Origin: a bacterium
GTDB taxonomy: Bacteria; Pseudomonadota; Alphaproteobacteria; Rhodobacterales; Rhodobacteraceae
Assembly (NCBI GenBank): GCA_016124195.1
Contig: WGOE01000001.1
Location: forward strand, 186,001-250,000
Reading direction: 5' to 3'
Length of the DNA: 64,000 bases
The position numbers and the translations under genes were made by a program. The notes under the pieces are model-generated. The model saw only the letters and a program-made list of their open reading frames with translations. It had not been told where the DNA came from and did not search any database. This document shows positions 51,401 through 60,495 of the stretch, one piece after another. The first letter of the stretch is position 1; the number at the start of each line of letters is the position of its first letter.

Positions 51401-52035
51401 AGGTCGGCATGGGTCTGCAGTTCGGTGATCCGCTTCTGGTCGGTCGCCTGGTCGGGCAGGGTGTTCTGCGTCGCCGCAAGCGTGAATTCCTTGACATCGG
51501 CGAAGATGCGCAGATTGGCCACCTCGCGCAGGCAAGCGTCGATCTTCGCCGTGGCAGGTGTGGGCATCGGTTTCGCGTCAGGCACGTCATCGACGAGCGC
51601 CTCGATCTGGATCTTGATCGCGTCAAGGTCGTCGGCGGCCTTGCCAAACACCGGCTTGTCATCGTCGGCGTTCTCGGCCTCGCCGATGATCTTCATGATA
51701 TTGCTGCGGATCGTCTGGCGGCGGCCCGTCAGCTTCAATATCTCGCCGGCAAAGACCTGATCGGGCTGGCCGGACTTGTCGTCATAGACCTCCTGGCGCG
51801 TCTTTGCCGCCTCGATTGTCTGTTCCGCCTGGCGCAGGTCCTCCAGCACTTCGGTGCGCGCCTTGTCAAAGCGCAGGAATTCTGCCTTGACCGTTTCGTT
51901 CACATTGAAGGCGTTGACCCGCTTCTTCTTCTTGGTCAGCACGCCATCGGGGATCTTCTGCAGATATCTTGAGATGAACTGGGCCTGCGCTGGCGTGAGT
52001 TCGATCGCCGAAACCAGATCATCCGGCATTTGCAT
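48478..52035 (-). CDS. Large uncharacterised, predominantly helical/coiled-coil-like protein (1185 aa)
   Basis: Charged heptad-like composition (AKEKELSDELALTEDLRTMGFDELMELRREIDEKKERRAAILERKTEF); no family recognised. Confidence 0.8.
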   Translation of the reverse strand: MQMPDDLVSAIELTPAQAQFISRYLQKIPDGVLTKKKKRVNAFNVNETVKAEFLRFDKARTEVLEDLRQAEQTIEAAKTRQEVYDDKSGQPDQVFAGEILKLTGRRQTIRSNIMKIIGEAENADDDKPVFGKAADDLDAIKIQIEALVDDVPDAKPMPTPATAKIDACLREVANLRIFADVKEFTLAATQNTLPDQATDQKRITELQTHADLCDEADKTLRGFLKDKKRLERNSEKASGVLSKLKSDRQPVIRNLARHINSAGLAELKLLAQQNDPIALREGKRDSEMKKAQKQLLVASTALRKDIKAKEKELSDELALTEDLRTMGFDELMELRREIDEKKERRAAILERKTEFDLYRNTAAERVEKIKRIPLDEAKGQGFVDDPMAALQLASKTWPLDALPSDHKILLLGGKDKEGKQQAGRLEKLRNNIDISAERISVDAKMFPSEPDLTDLTPKQHGILTGMLDQAKILAETDKLAECQALIIETEKLWHAMVGSNKFSTPAPEDAQPSLRKRVDKAVNDLTVAIDTLWAKGGDDNDVLRNKLTAIKTGMAAKGNARLPLSEAESRLGLLKAEVLLVEVPAPVLTTEETDARSAAAETHGKMQAALADLFKTKKLDETKIGDVPRDKLLVVNGTNGPEYYEIDTKHEGTVERRDDKHIPREVIQQLFQQASTLEVMLETAPPGSKETVEAANERAAVLLKNAMEGGPDYDYVAKQIKAVDQLVPKDPVEWIPAGLTDARIGYDNFKKTYVLQMTAKEARVAVDDFTKTFQQISVKQGDLKQEHDRVKLKLDALQTELKGSSGSSKASPAKMLAELVKKGPSKILSELGVSAPLGRDELKAWNEVQQQLTEDLRALAEVKKGEGFEGDLRNRLKAAYQSLGTKSATGIGNADKDADKIKTDLDDAVKAVTDAKPSDGKAYLDALSNFIHGARVGADTRIKAENEYAEVAKDAETQLKTADGILSKQKSTLKSYNEYKAVYDGLKVQMKTAETAYKGSDNPEKALSDMRLVQSSAAELVDELQNLNTITTKSDGSLAMTDWQKILADNIAKVGSAAESAAEAMLKKASEDPGQAAYIPLATTVANALKLAAGNSVKKLASFSPAVIREMDKAVAEQDPAARKKLFAVTRELALAEVRRIRKSTEDDPALKLYRDNPFDKGIGWAQFIVTLHLLEKKITTSLKP

Positions 52036-52346
52036 GGCCCCCTGTCTGACGTGATGTCCAAAGTGAAAGGCAGCATGCGGCTGCCATGAATCGCATCAAC
52101 TTATTAACGCGACGTTAGGCGCGCCCGAGGCAGTTGCCAACTTTATTCGTGCCGCGGCCCGGCATGAGGCGGCACGTCCAGACTGAAAGGTGGCTGAAAG
52201 CTTCGCGGCCTAATCTGGCCCCAACAAGATTCGCGCAGGACCACCTCAACGGCCAGGCGCAATCTCTTTGGGAGGAGACTGAAAATGTTGCACAGGCACA
52301 GCCTGCAGGCACGCCTTGGCACGGCCAGGCGGGCGGGTATCAAGCC

Positions 52347-53189
52347 ATGACCGCGCGTACCGATGGGTTGGGCGGCGTCGAGCTGACCAACGTCACAAAA
52401 AGGTTCGTCACACCGACCGGCGCCGCGATGACGGCGATCCGCGATGTCAACCTCAGGATCGAACCGGGCCAGTTCTGCGCCATCGTGGGCCCGACCGGCT
52501 GCGGCAAATCCACCACGCTGACGCTGGCGGCGGGCCTCGAGACGCCCAGCGCCGGCACGGTCAAGGTCTCGGGCAAGCCGGTCGAGGGCATCACCCGGGG
52601 TGCCAGCTTCGTCTTTCAGACCGATGCCCTGCTGCCCTGGAAACCCGTGGTGGACAACGTGGCGCTTGGCCCGATGTTCAAGGGCGAACCGAAGAAAGAG
52701 GCCATGGCCAAGGCGATGGACTGGTTGCAGACCGTGGGCCTGGCCGGGTTCGAACACCACTATCCCCACCAGCTTTCCGGCGGCATGCGCAAACGCGTCA
52801 GCCTGGCCGCGGCGCTGATCAACGACCCTTCGATCCTGTTGATGGACGAACCCTTCTCGGCGCTGGACGTGCAGACCCGCGCCATCATGTCGAACGAGCT
52901 TTTGACGCTGTGGGACCGCCAGCGCCCCTCGGTCATCTTCGTCACGCATGATCTGGAAGAGGCGATCGGCCTTGCCGACAAGGTCGTGGTGATCACCGCA
53001 GGCCCGGGCACGGTCAAGGCAGAATTCGACATCGACCTGCCCCGCCCGCGCGGCGCCGTGCAGGACATCCGCTTCGACAAGCGGTTTCTGGAACTTTACC
53101 AGCAGATATGGGCGGCGCTGCGCGAAGAGGTCGAACAGACCTACTCGCGTTCCGCCATCGCCGCCAAGGCAAGGGGGGCCCGGGCATGA
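52347..53189 (+). CDS. NitT/TauT-type ABC transporter ATP-binding protein
   Basis: VGPTGCGKSTTLTLAAGLETPSAGTVKV, LSGGMRKRVSLAAALINDPSILLMDEPFSALDVQTRAIM. Confidence 0.92.
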   Translation: MTARTDGLGGVELTNVTKRFVTPTGAAMTAIRDVNLRIEPGQFCAIVGPTGCGKSTTLTLAAGLETPSAGTVKVSGKPVEGITRGASFVFQTDALLPWKPVVDNVALGPMFKGEPKKEAMAKAMDWLQTVGLAGFEHHYPHQLSGGMRKRVSLAAALINDPSILLMDEPFSALDVQTRAIMSNELLTLWDRQRPSVIFVTHDLEEAIGLADKVVVITAGPGTVKAEFDIDLPRPRGAVQDIRFDKRFLELYQQIWAALREEVEQTYSRSAIAAKARGARA

Positions 53190-54067
53190 GCGCCATTTCC
53201 ATGACTGCGGTCCCCGAGGCCGCCTCGGACGAGGCCAGCCTTGCCGCGCAGGCGAGGGCCCGCTTCAAGCGGCACAAGCAACTGGTGCTGCTGGGTCAGG
53301 TCGCGATCTTTCTGGTCATCGTGCTGGGCTGGGAAATCGCCGCGCGCACCGGCTTCATCGACCAGTTCTTTTTTGGCTCGCCGTGGGGCATCTGCGTGCG
53401 ACTTTTCACCTGGGCGCGCGACGGCACCGCCTATGGCTCTTTCTGGCTGCAGATCTGGGTGACGCTCGAGGAATCGCTTCTGGGCTTTGCCGCCGGCGTG
53501 TCGAGCGGGATCTTCTTCGGCGTGCTCCTGGGCGAGGTGCCCTATCTGGCCGAGGTGATCGGCCCCTATATCAAGATCGTCAACGCCCTGCCGCGCATCG
53601 TGCTGGGGTCGATCTTTGTGATGTGGCTCGGACTTGGGCTGCCGTCCAAGGTGCTGTTGGCGGCGGTGCTGGTGTTCTTCGTCGTCTTCTTCAACGCCTT
53701 TCAGGGTGTGCGCAGCGTTGACCGCAACCTGATTTCCAACGCCCGCATCCTCGGCGCCTCGCGGCTCCAGGTGGTGCGCCATGTCGTGTTCCCCTCGGCC
53801 ATGACCTGGATCATCGCCAGCCTGCACGTTGCCTTGGGCTTTTCCATCATCGGCGCCATCGTGGGCGAATTCCTCGGCTCGCAGCGCGGGCTGGGTCTGG
53901 TGATCGCCACGGCGCAGAACACCTTCGATGCCAACGGCGTCTTCGGCGCGATGCTGGTGATCGGTGGGCTGGCGCTTGGCGCCGAATGGCTGATGTCCAA
54001 GATCGAAAAGCGCCTGCTCGCTTGGCAGCCGTCCAACACCCGCGACAGCACGATTCAAGGGATCTGA
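53186..54067 (+). CDS. NitT/TauT-type ABC transporter permease
   Basis: YIKIVNALPRIVLGSIFVMWLGLGLPSKVLLAAVLVFFVVFFNAFQGVRSVDRNLISNARILGAS. Confidence 0.92.
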   Translation: MSAISMTAVPEAASDEASLAAQARARFKRHKQLVLLGQVAIFLVIVLGWEIAARTGFIDQFFFGSPWGICVRLFTWARDGTAYGSFWLQIWVTLEESLLGFAAGVSSGIFFGVLLGEVPYLAEVIGPYIKIVNALPRIVLGSIFVMWLGLGLPSKVLLAAVLVFFVVFFNAFQGVRSVDRNLISNARILGASRLQVVRHVVFPSAMTWIIASLHVALGFSIIGAIVGEFLGSQRGLGLVIATAQNTFDANGVFGAMLVIGGLALGAEWLMSKIEKRLLAWQPSNTRDSTIQGI

Positions 54068-54137
54068 CGGCAAGGAGGCCGCCGGACCCATGACCAAGAT
54101 CCAGCACGCTGGATGAACCACAACGGAGGAGGAACTG

Positions 54138-55187
54138 ATGAAACTCACGAAACTGGCGGCCCTGCTGGCCACCTCGATGGCGATTGCGGTACCGGGCACC
54201 GCACTGGTGTCAACCGCGGCCAAGGCCGAGGACCTGCCCAAGGTGACCCTGATGGTCGGCGGCATCGACAAGCAGATCTACCTGCCCTACCAGCTGGCCG
54301 AAAGCCTGGGCATGTACAAGAAATACGGCGTCAACGTCGAGCTTTCGACCGAACAGGCTGGCGGTGTGGGCGCCGAGGATGCCATGCTGTCGGGTCAGGT
54401 CGACATGGCCGGCGCCTGGTACAACCACACGATCGAGCTGCAGGAAAAGGGCAAGAACGTGCTGGACGTGATCCAGCTTTCGGTCGCGCCCGGCGAGAGG
54501 ATCATGTGCGCCAAGGGCTCTGACATCAAACAGCCGACCGACTGGAAGGGCAAGGCCGTCGGCGTGACCGACCTTGGCTCGGGCACCGATGCACTGGTCA
54601 GCTATGTCTCGGCCCATGCCGGAATGAAGGCCTCGGACTATACCAAGATCGCGGCCGGCGCGGGCCAGACCATGATCGCAGCCCTCAAGTTCGGCAAGGC
54701 GGTCTGCGGCATCACCAGCCAGCCGACCGTGAACGCGATCGAAAAGCTGGACGTCGGCTATTCGGCCATCGACCTGTCGACCGGAGACGGCGTGAACAAA
54801 TGGCTGGGCGGCGCCTATCCGGCGGCCTCGGTTCTGGCCAATTCCGACTGGGTCGCGGCCCATCCCAAGGAAACCCAGGCCGTGGTGAACGCCCTGGTCG
54901 CCACCATGGTCTGGATGCGCACCCATACGGCCGCCGATGTGGCCGACGTGATGCCGGCGGATTTCGTTTCCAACCAGCTGACCTCGAAGGATGAATATAT
55001 CGCGGCGCTGACCGCCGACTGGGGCCAGTTCAACATCGCCGGCGCCGGCACCATGCCGGAGAGCGGACCGAAAACCGTGATGGAGATCGAAAAGGCGGCC
55101 GGCAAGGTCAAGGGCACGGCGGACCTGTCCAAGACCTATACCAACTCCTTCGTGGATGCGGCCAAGAAGCTGGAAGGCGTCAAGTAA
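54138..55187 (+). CDS. NitT/TauT-type ABC transporter substrate-binding protein 1
   Basis: Signal peptide; KVTLMVGGIDKQIYLPYQLAESLGMYKKYGVNVELS. Confidence 0.9.
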   Translation: MKLTKLAALLATSMAIAVPGTALVSTAAKAEDLPKVTLMVGGIDKQIYLPYQLAESLGMYKKYGVNVELSTEQAGGVGAEDAMLSGQVDMAGAWYNHTIELQEKGKNVLDVIQLSVAPGERIMCAKGSDIKQPTDWKGKAVGVTDLGSGTDALVSYVSAHAGMKASDYTKIAAGAGQTMIAALKFGKAVCGITSQPTVNAIEKLDVGYSAIDLSTGDGVNKWLGGAYPAASVLANSDWVAAHPKETQAVVNALVATMVWMRTHTAADVADVMPADFVSNQLTSKDEYIAALTADWGQFNIAGAGTMPESGPKTVMEIEKAAGKVKGTADLSKTYTNSFVDAAKKLEGVK

Positions 55188-55210
55188 CACCGCACAGTTG
55201 AGGCAGGTCA

Positions 55211-55241
55211 GGGCAAGGGGCGGCATCGCTGTCCCTTGCCC
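55211..55241. other. Hairpin GGGCAAGGG-N13-CCCTTGCCC between tandem SBP genes
   Basis: Perfect 9-bp inverted repeat immediately after SBP1 stop. Confidence 0.6.
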
Positions 55242-55329
55242 GCGCCACATCTGCCTGCCGTCTCGACGCGGGGGCTGTCAGGGTCCATGCTGCCACGACA
55301 GCCGGCACGCCCTTCACCTGGAGTCCGCC

Positions 55330-56352
55330 ATGTCGCGAAAGCGTCCATCACCTGTCTTGCGCGCGCTGGCCTGCACAGTTCTGGCCTGCGCCGTCCTGGC
55401 CTGTCTGCCGCTGACGGCCCAGGCTGAAAAGGTCGCGCTGATGGTGGGCGGGATCGAGAAACAGATCTACCTGCCGCTGATCCTGACCCGCAATCTGGGC
55501 TATTTCACCGACGAGGGGCTGGATGTCGAGATCCTGTCCGAACCCGCCGGCGCCGAGGCCGCGGACGAGATGCTGGCAGGCGCCGTGCAAGGCGTGATCG
55601 GCTTTTACGACCACAACATCCAGCTGCAGGCGCTTGGAAAATATACCCAGTCGGTCGTGCAGTTCAGCCTGGTTCCGGGCGAGGTCGAACTGGTCAGCAA
55701 CCGCCACCCGGAGGTTCATGCGGTCCCCGATCTGCGCGGTCTGCGGCTGGGGGTAACCGGGCTCGGCTCGTCCACAGATTTTCTGACCGAATATCTTCTG
55801 GTGCGGGCCGGCCTTCGGATGCGGGACGTGACGCCGGTGCCGGTGGGCGCGGGCGATCCCCTGATCGCGGCGCTGCATCAGGATCACATCCAGGCCGCAA
55901 TGACGACCGAACCCACGGTGTCGCGCCTTCTGGCGCTTGGCGAGGCGCGGGTGCTGGTCGATCTGCGCAATGTTCAGGGCACACGGGTGGCACTCGGCGG
56001 GCTTTATCCCGCAGCCTGTCTTTACATGGACAGCGGCTGGGTCGCGGCGCATCCGGCGACGGTGCAAAAGCTTGCCAATGCCTTCGTGCGCACCATGCAT
56101 TATATCGCCAGCCATGACGCGGCCGAGATCGCCGATCATGTGCCGCAGGATTTCTACGTCGGCAGCCGGGCGATCTATGTGCAGGCGCTGCGCGATGGCA
56201 AGGCCATGTTTACCCCCGACGGCCGCATGCCAAAGGGCGGGCCGGAAAACGTGCTGGCGGTCCTGTCGCTGTTCATGGACAACGTGACGCCCGACACGAT
56301 CGACCTGTCGCGGACCTATACCAACGCCTTTGTCGATGCCGCCAACCGCTAG
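55330..56352 (+). CDS. NitT/TauT-type ABC transporter substrate-binding protein 2 (paralogue)
   Basis: Signal peptide; KVALMVGGIEKQIYLPLILTRNLGYFTDEGLDVEIL; shared C-term DLSRTYTNAFVDAA. Confidence 0.9.
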   Translation: MSRKRPSPVLRALACTVLACAVLACLPLTAQAEKVALMVGGIEKQIYLPLILTRNLGYFTDEGLDVEILSEPAGAEAADEMLAGAVQGVIGFYDHNIQLQALGKYTQSVVQFSLVPGEVELVSNRHPEVHAVPDLRGLRLGVTGLGSSTDFLTEYLLVRAGLRMRDVTPVPVGAGDPLIAALHQDHIQAAMTTEPTVSRLLALGEARVLVDLRNVQGTRVALGGLYPAACLYMDSGWVAAHPATVQKLANAFVRTMHYIASHDAAEIADHVPQDFYVGSRAIYVQALRDGKAMFTPDGRMPKGGPENVLAVLSLFMDNVTPDTIDLSRTYTNAFVDAANR

Positions 56353-57743
56353 ACCAGTGGCAGGGACAGGCGCACCGCAAAACCCTTGCCACCCGGAGGA
56401 GCGACAAGTTCGGCCTGACCCGCGAACATCTCGGCAATCTCGGCCACGATGGCCAGACCCAGACCGCTGCCGCCGCCCTTGGCCGAGGTGCCGCGCTGAA
56501 AGCGCTGGAACAGCCGCGCCCGATCGGCAGGGGCGACGCCGGCGCCAGTGTCGCTGACGGTCAGCACCCCCATCCCGGCCTCTTTCGTCACGGTCAGCGT
56601 CGCGGTGGCGCCCTTGCCGGCATGGGCCACCGCGTTGTCCACCAGATTGGCCACCGCCTCGCGCAAGAGGATGGCCGAGGCGGCAATCTGGCAGGGCTCC
56701 TCGGCCTCGACCGCCAGATCGACCCCGGCATCCAGCGCCAGGGGCGCCACATGGCTGGCCACATCGCGCGTCACCTCGGCCAGATCGACCTTCTCGACCG
56801 CCAGTTGCGCGCGTTCATGTTCGACCCGGCCCAGCGTCAAAAGCTGGCTCGTCAGGCGCGACATCGCGGTCAGGCTGAGGTCGATCTCGGCCAAGACGGC
56901 GAGCGTCTCGGTCGCATCGCGGCCGCGGCGCGCCATGCCGACCTGAGTCTTCATCACGGCCAGGGGCGTGCGCATCTGATGCGCGGTGCTGTCCAGAAAG
57001 CGGCGCTGGCGGTCCAGATAGGCAGCAAGCCGGGCCATGTGATCGTTCAGGGCCTGCACAAGCGGGCGGATTTCGGTCTGAACCTCGGCCGCGTCAAAGG
57101 GTTCGAAACGGTCGGCGGGCTTGTCCAGTACGGCGCGGCGCAGGCGCAAGAGCGGGCGCAACTCGCGCGTGATGCCGATCCAGATCGACAGGGCGGCGGC
57201 CACGACCAGCGCCGCCTGCTCCAGAAAGCCCCGCAGCCACAGGCTGCGCACCATGTCATCGCGGGCGCGCAGCGTCTCGCCCACCATGACGCGGATCGGC
57301 GTGGTGCCGTCAGGCGTGATGACAGACTGGCGCACGACCACGGCGTTCATCTCTTCGGTGCGAAACCGGGTCGGCAGAAAGACAGCATCTGACGTGGCAG
57401 GCATCGGGTCGGGCAGGTTCAGGCCGGGAAAGCCCGCGATCAGCACGCCGTCCTGGTCGAACACCGCATAGGAAATCTCGTCGTGACTGTCCGAGGCGAA
57501 CAGTTCCAGCGCGGCCGGCGGCACCACGACCCGCACCGCGCCATCGCGAAACCGGGTCTGTTCTGCGATCATCCGGGCCGAGGCGAGGATCTGCCGGTTC
57601 ATGATCAGCGTGGCCTGCCGCGTGGCCGAGGCATAAGACAGCCACAGGCTGAAGCCCAGGATCGCCACCACCGGGCCGAACAGCCACAGCATCAGATTGA
57701 CGCGCAGGCTGCCGAGGCCGGGTCCTGCGCCGCGAGGTGTCAC
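56349..57743 (-). CDS. Two-component sensor histidine kinase (TctE-like)
   Basis: H-box STAHQMRTPLAVMKTQV, N-box REAVANLVDNAVAHA, G-box SDTGAGVAPADRARLFQRFQRG. Confidence 0.92.
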   Translation of the reverse strand: MTPRGAGPGLGSLRVNLMLWLFGPVVAILGFSLWLSYASATRQATLIMNRQILASARMIAEQTRFRDGAVRVVVPPAALELFASDSHDEISYAVFDQDGVLIAGFPGLNLPDPMPATSDAVFLPTRFRTEEMNAVVVRQSVITPDGTTPIRVMVGETLRARDDMVRSLWLRGFLEQAALVVAAALSIWIGITRELRPLLRLRRAVLDKPADRFEPFDAAEVQTEIRPLVQALNDHMARLAAYLDRQRRFLDSTAHQMRTPLAVMKTQVGMARRGRDATETLAVLAEIDLSLTAMSRLTSQLLTLGRVEHERAQLAVEKVDLAEVTRDVASHVAPLALDAGVDLAVEAEEPCQIAASAILLREAVANLVDNAVAHAGKGATATLTVTKEAGMGVLTVSDTGAGVAPADRARLFQRFQRGTSAKGGGSGLGLAIVAEIAEMFAGQAELVAPPGGKGFAVRLSLPLV

Positions 57744-58411
57744 GGCTTGTCCTGCCGCAGCACATAGCCCAGCCCGCGCAGGGTGGCGATGCTGATCTGG
57801 CTGTGTTCCAGCTTGCGCCGCAGGCGATGCACGATGACCTCGACCGCGCTGAGGTTCACATCGTCGCCATGGCCATAGCAGCTTTCCAGCAGGGTTTCCT
57901 TGCTGACGGTCGAACCGGCCCGGCGGATCAGCGCCTCAAGGATCACATGTTCGCGGCGCGACAGGGGCAAGGGCGCGTCCGCGATGGTGAACAGAAGCGA
58001 GTTCTGGTCGAAGACCAGAGGCCCGAAGCGCAATTCCTGCCGCAGAGTCTTGCCCGCGCGTCGCATCAGGGCGCGGATGCGGGCGGTCAGTTCCTCGACT
58101 TCAAAGGGCTTGGTCATGTAATCGTCAGCCCCGACGTTCAGCCCCTGAACCCGCCGCCCCAAGGCATCTTCGGCGGTCAGGATCAGGATCGGCACCTGGA
58201 TCTGGCGGGCGCGCAGGTGGCGGACCACCTCCATCCCGCCCATCCCGGGCAGGCCAAGATCGACGATGACCAGATCGTAATTCTCAAGGCTTACGCCCTG
58301 CACGGCGGCCTCGCCATCGGCGACGCAATCCACCACGTAATTCTCGCTGCGCAGCAAGCGGGCCAGCCAATCCGACAGCTTTTCGTTGTCTTCGACAATC
58401 AAGAGCCGCAT
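57740..58411 (-). CDS. OmpR-family response regulator (TctD-like)
   Basis: MRLLIVEDNEKLSDWLARLL receiver, DLVIVDLGLPGMGG phospho-acceptor; C-terminal wHTH. Confidence 0.93.
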   Translation of the reverse strand: MRLLIVEDNEKLSDWLARLLRSENYVVDCVADGEAAVQGVSLENYDLVIVDLGLPGMGGMEVVRHLRARQIQVPILILTAEDALGRRVQGLNVGADDYMTKPFEVEELTARIRALMRRAGKTLRQELRFGPLVFDQNSLLFTIADAPLPLSRREHVILEALIRRAGSTVSKETLLESCYGHGDDVNLSAVEVIVHRLRRKLEHSQISIATLRGLGYVLRQDKP

Positions 58412-58491
58412 GGCACCTCCCCCCGCGTCCGGCCACTATAGGGGCCGCGACACAGCGAGACGATAGAGATTGTGCGACAGCCGCGCCCGTT

Positions 58492-59337
58492 TCAGGCGGG
58501 GGCAAGCACGAAATCGAAGGGCGAACGCCACTGCGTCGCCTGGCCCTCAAGCCGCTCGTAGGGCGCGATCAGCGAGGCCTTGACCCCGAACACCGCATCC
58601 GAAGCCAGATAGGCATCGCCGCCCACGAAAGTATGGGTCACCAGCCGCTGGTAGCCCGGCGCCGTAACCAGATAATGCATATGCGCCGGGCGGTAGGGAT
58701 GGCGGCCCAACTGTGCCAGCATCTGGCCGACCGGGCCATCATCCGGAATCGGATAGCTGACCGGCTTGATGCCGATGAAGGCATAGCGCCCATCCTCGCC
58801 CGTCACAAAGACGCCGCGGTTGTTGCCCTTGGGCTGGATGCCCGGCTGCTGCACGTCATAGAAGCCCTCGGCATTGTCGGACCAGACATCGACCGTGGCG
58901 CCCGCGACGGGCTTGCCCTCAAGGTCCAGCACCCGGCCCTCGAACAGGCAGCTTTCGCCCTTGCCATCCAGACAGATCGTCTCGCCCATCTGCCGGCGCG
59001 GCGCATCATCGACGTGAAACGGGCCGAAGACGGTGTTCTCGGTCGCGCCGGCCGGCCTGCGGTTGCCGATCGCATCGACCAGCATCGACAGGCCAAGCAC
59101 ATCGGACAAGAGGATGAATTCCTGCCGCTGTCCGGAACAGATCTGCCCGGTCCGGGTCAGGAAATCTATCGCCAGTCCCCATTCGGCCTGGGTCAGATGC
59201 ACTTCCTTGGCAAAGTCGTGCAGGTGACGCACCAGCGCCGACATCACCTCGGCCAGCCGCGGATTTGTGCAGGCGGCGTGGCGGGCGTTGACCGTTTCGA
59301 CAGAGGTGGCTTCGGTGAAGGTTCCGGTGAGAGACAT
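58492..59337 (-). CDS. Intradiol ring-cleavage dioxygenase (hydroxyquinol/catechol 1,2-dioxygenase-like)
   Basis: ATENTVFGPFHVDDAPRRQMGETICLDGKGE, GATVDVWSDNAEGFYDVQQP, RPAHMHYLVTAPGYQRLVTHTFVGGD. Confidence 0.92.
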   Translation of the reverse strand: MSLTGTFTEATSVETVNARHAACTNPRLAEVMSALVRHLHDFAKEVHLTQAEWGLAIDFLTRTGQICSGQRQEFILLSDVLGLSMLVDAIGNRRPAGATENTVFGPFHVDDAPRRQMGETICLDGKGESCLFEGRVLDLEGKPVAGATVDVWSDNAEGFYDVQQPGIQPKGNNRGVFVTGEDGRYAFIGIKPVSYPIPDDGPVGQMLAQLGRHPYRPAHMHYLVTAPGYQRLVTHTFVGGDAYLASDAVFGVKASLIAPYERLEGQATQWRSPFDFVLAPA

Positions 59338-59349
59338 GGCGAGGGGCTC

Positions 59350-60429
59350 CTAGGCTTGGGCGGGATCGCCCACGAGGGCGCGGGCCAGAAGGGCTGCGAT
59401 GGCGTCCCGTTCGATCGGACGCGGGTTCCAGTAGGGGTTGGCGGTGGCCAGATCGACCGCGCGCGGCAGATCGGCCGCGGTCAGGCCCAGGTCGGACAGG
59501 CGCGAGGGCGCGCCGATCCGGGCGGCAAAGGCGGTCAGGCCCTCATGCGCCGTGGCAGAGCCGAAAATCTGGGCAACCGGGCGCAGCAGGTCGGACACTG
59601 CGGCCTCGGTATAGGCCACGGCATGAGGCAGGATCACGGCATGGGTTTCGGCATGCGGCAGGTTGAAGCCGCCGCCCAGCGCGTGACAAAGCTTGTGGTG
59701 CAGCGCCATGCCGACCTGTCCCAGCACCGTGCCGCAGAGCCAGGCGCCGTAAAGCGCCTCACCCCAGTCATTATCCTGCGGTGCGCCAGAGGTCAGCCGG
59801 GGCAGCGCCGATGCCAAGGCCCGGATGCCCTCCAGCGCCATCAGCGAGGATATCGGGTTGCGGTCGCGCGCATAGAGCCCCTCGACCGCATGGGCGATGG
59901 CATTCATGCCGCTGGACACGACCAGATGCGGCGGCAGGGACCGCACGAGGGCCACATCATAAAGAATGACCCTCGGCCGCACGCGCGGATCGGACAGGGT
60001 TGTCTTGCGCCCGCCCTCGGTCTGGCCAAGGATCGGCGTCGCCTCGGAGCCGGCGAAGGATGTGGGGATCACGATCTGCGGCAATCCGGTGCGCAGCGCC
60101 AGCGCCTTGGACAGGCCCGTGGTCGACCCGCCCCCGATCGCCACGAGGCAATCGGCCTTGGCCGCCTCAAGCGATGTCAGCGCGCGTTCGGTGACCTCGA
60201 CCGGCGTGTGCATGGCAGCGCCGGCAAAACTTCCCGCCCCAAGCGCGCCGAGCCCGGCCAGAAGGTGCTTTCCGGCTGCCGCCTGTTCGGGCGTCGTCAC
60301 CACAAAGGCGCGGCTGCAGGTCAGTGCCGTCACCTCTGCCGCCACCTGCGCCGGGGCGTCCGAGCCAAAGACCACGCGCTGCGCCACCGAGGCGTAGGCG
60401 AATTGCGGTTGGAAGAGAGATGCGGTCAT
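59350..60429 (-). CDS. Maleylacetate reductase (iron-containing alcohol dehydrogenase family)
   Basis: VAIGGGSTTGLSKALALRTGLPQIVIPTSFAGSEATPILGQTEGGRKTT; HHKLCHALGGGFNLPHAETHAVILPH. Confidence 0.92.
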   Translation of the reverse strand: MTASLFQPQFAYASVAQRVVFGSDAPAQVAAEVTALTCSRAFVVTTPEQAAAGKHLLAGLGALGAGSFAGAAMHTPVEVTERALTSLEAAKADCLVAIGGGSTTGLSKALALRTGLPQIVIPTSFAGSEATPILGQTEGGRKTTLSDPRVRPRVILYDVALVRSLPPHLVVSSGMNAIAHAVEGLYARDRNPISSLMALEGIRALASALPRLTSGAPQDNDWGEALYGAWLCGTVLGQVGMALHHKLCHALGGGFNLPHAETHAVILPHAVAYTEAAVSDLLRPVAQIFGSATAHEGLTAFAARIGAPSRLSDLGLTAADLPRAVDLATANPYWNPRPIERDAIAALLARALVGDPAQA

Positions 60430-60495
60430 CTGAATCTCGATCTGGCAGGGGTGCGGGAGAGGGCCGTATCACGTCTGCGCCTCGGGCGTGGTACG

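Noticed and set aside
48190-51972. Several plus-strand ORFs (453, 255, 472 aa) across the 1185-aa gene
   Set aside because: Fragmented, overlapping frames opposite one continuous minus-strand ORF with protein-like composition
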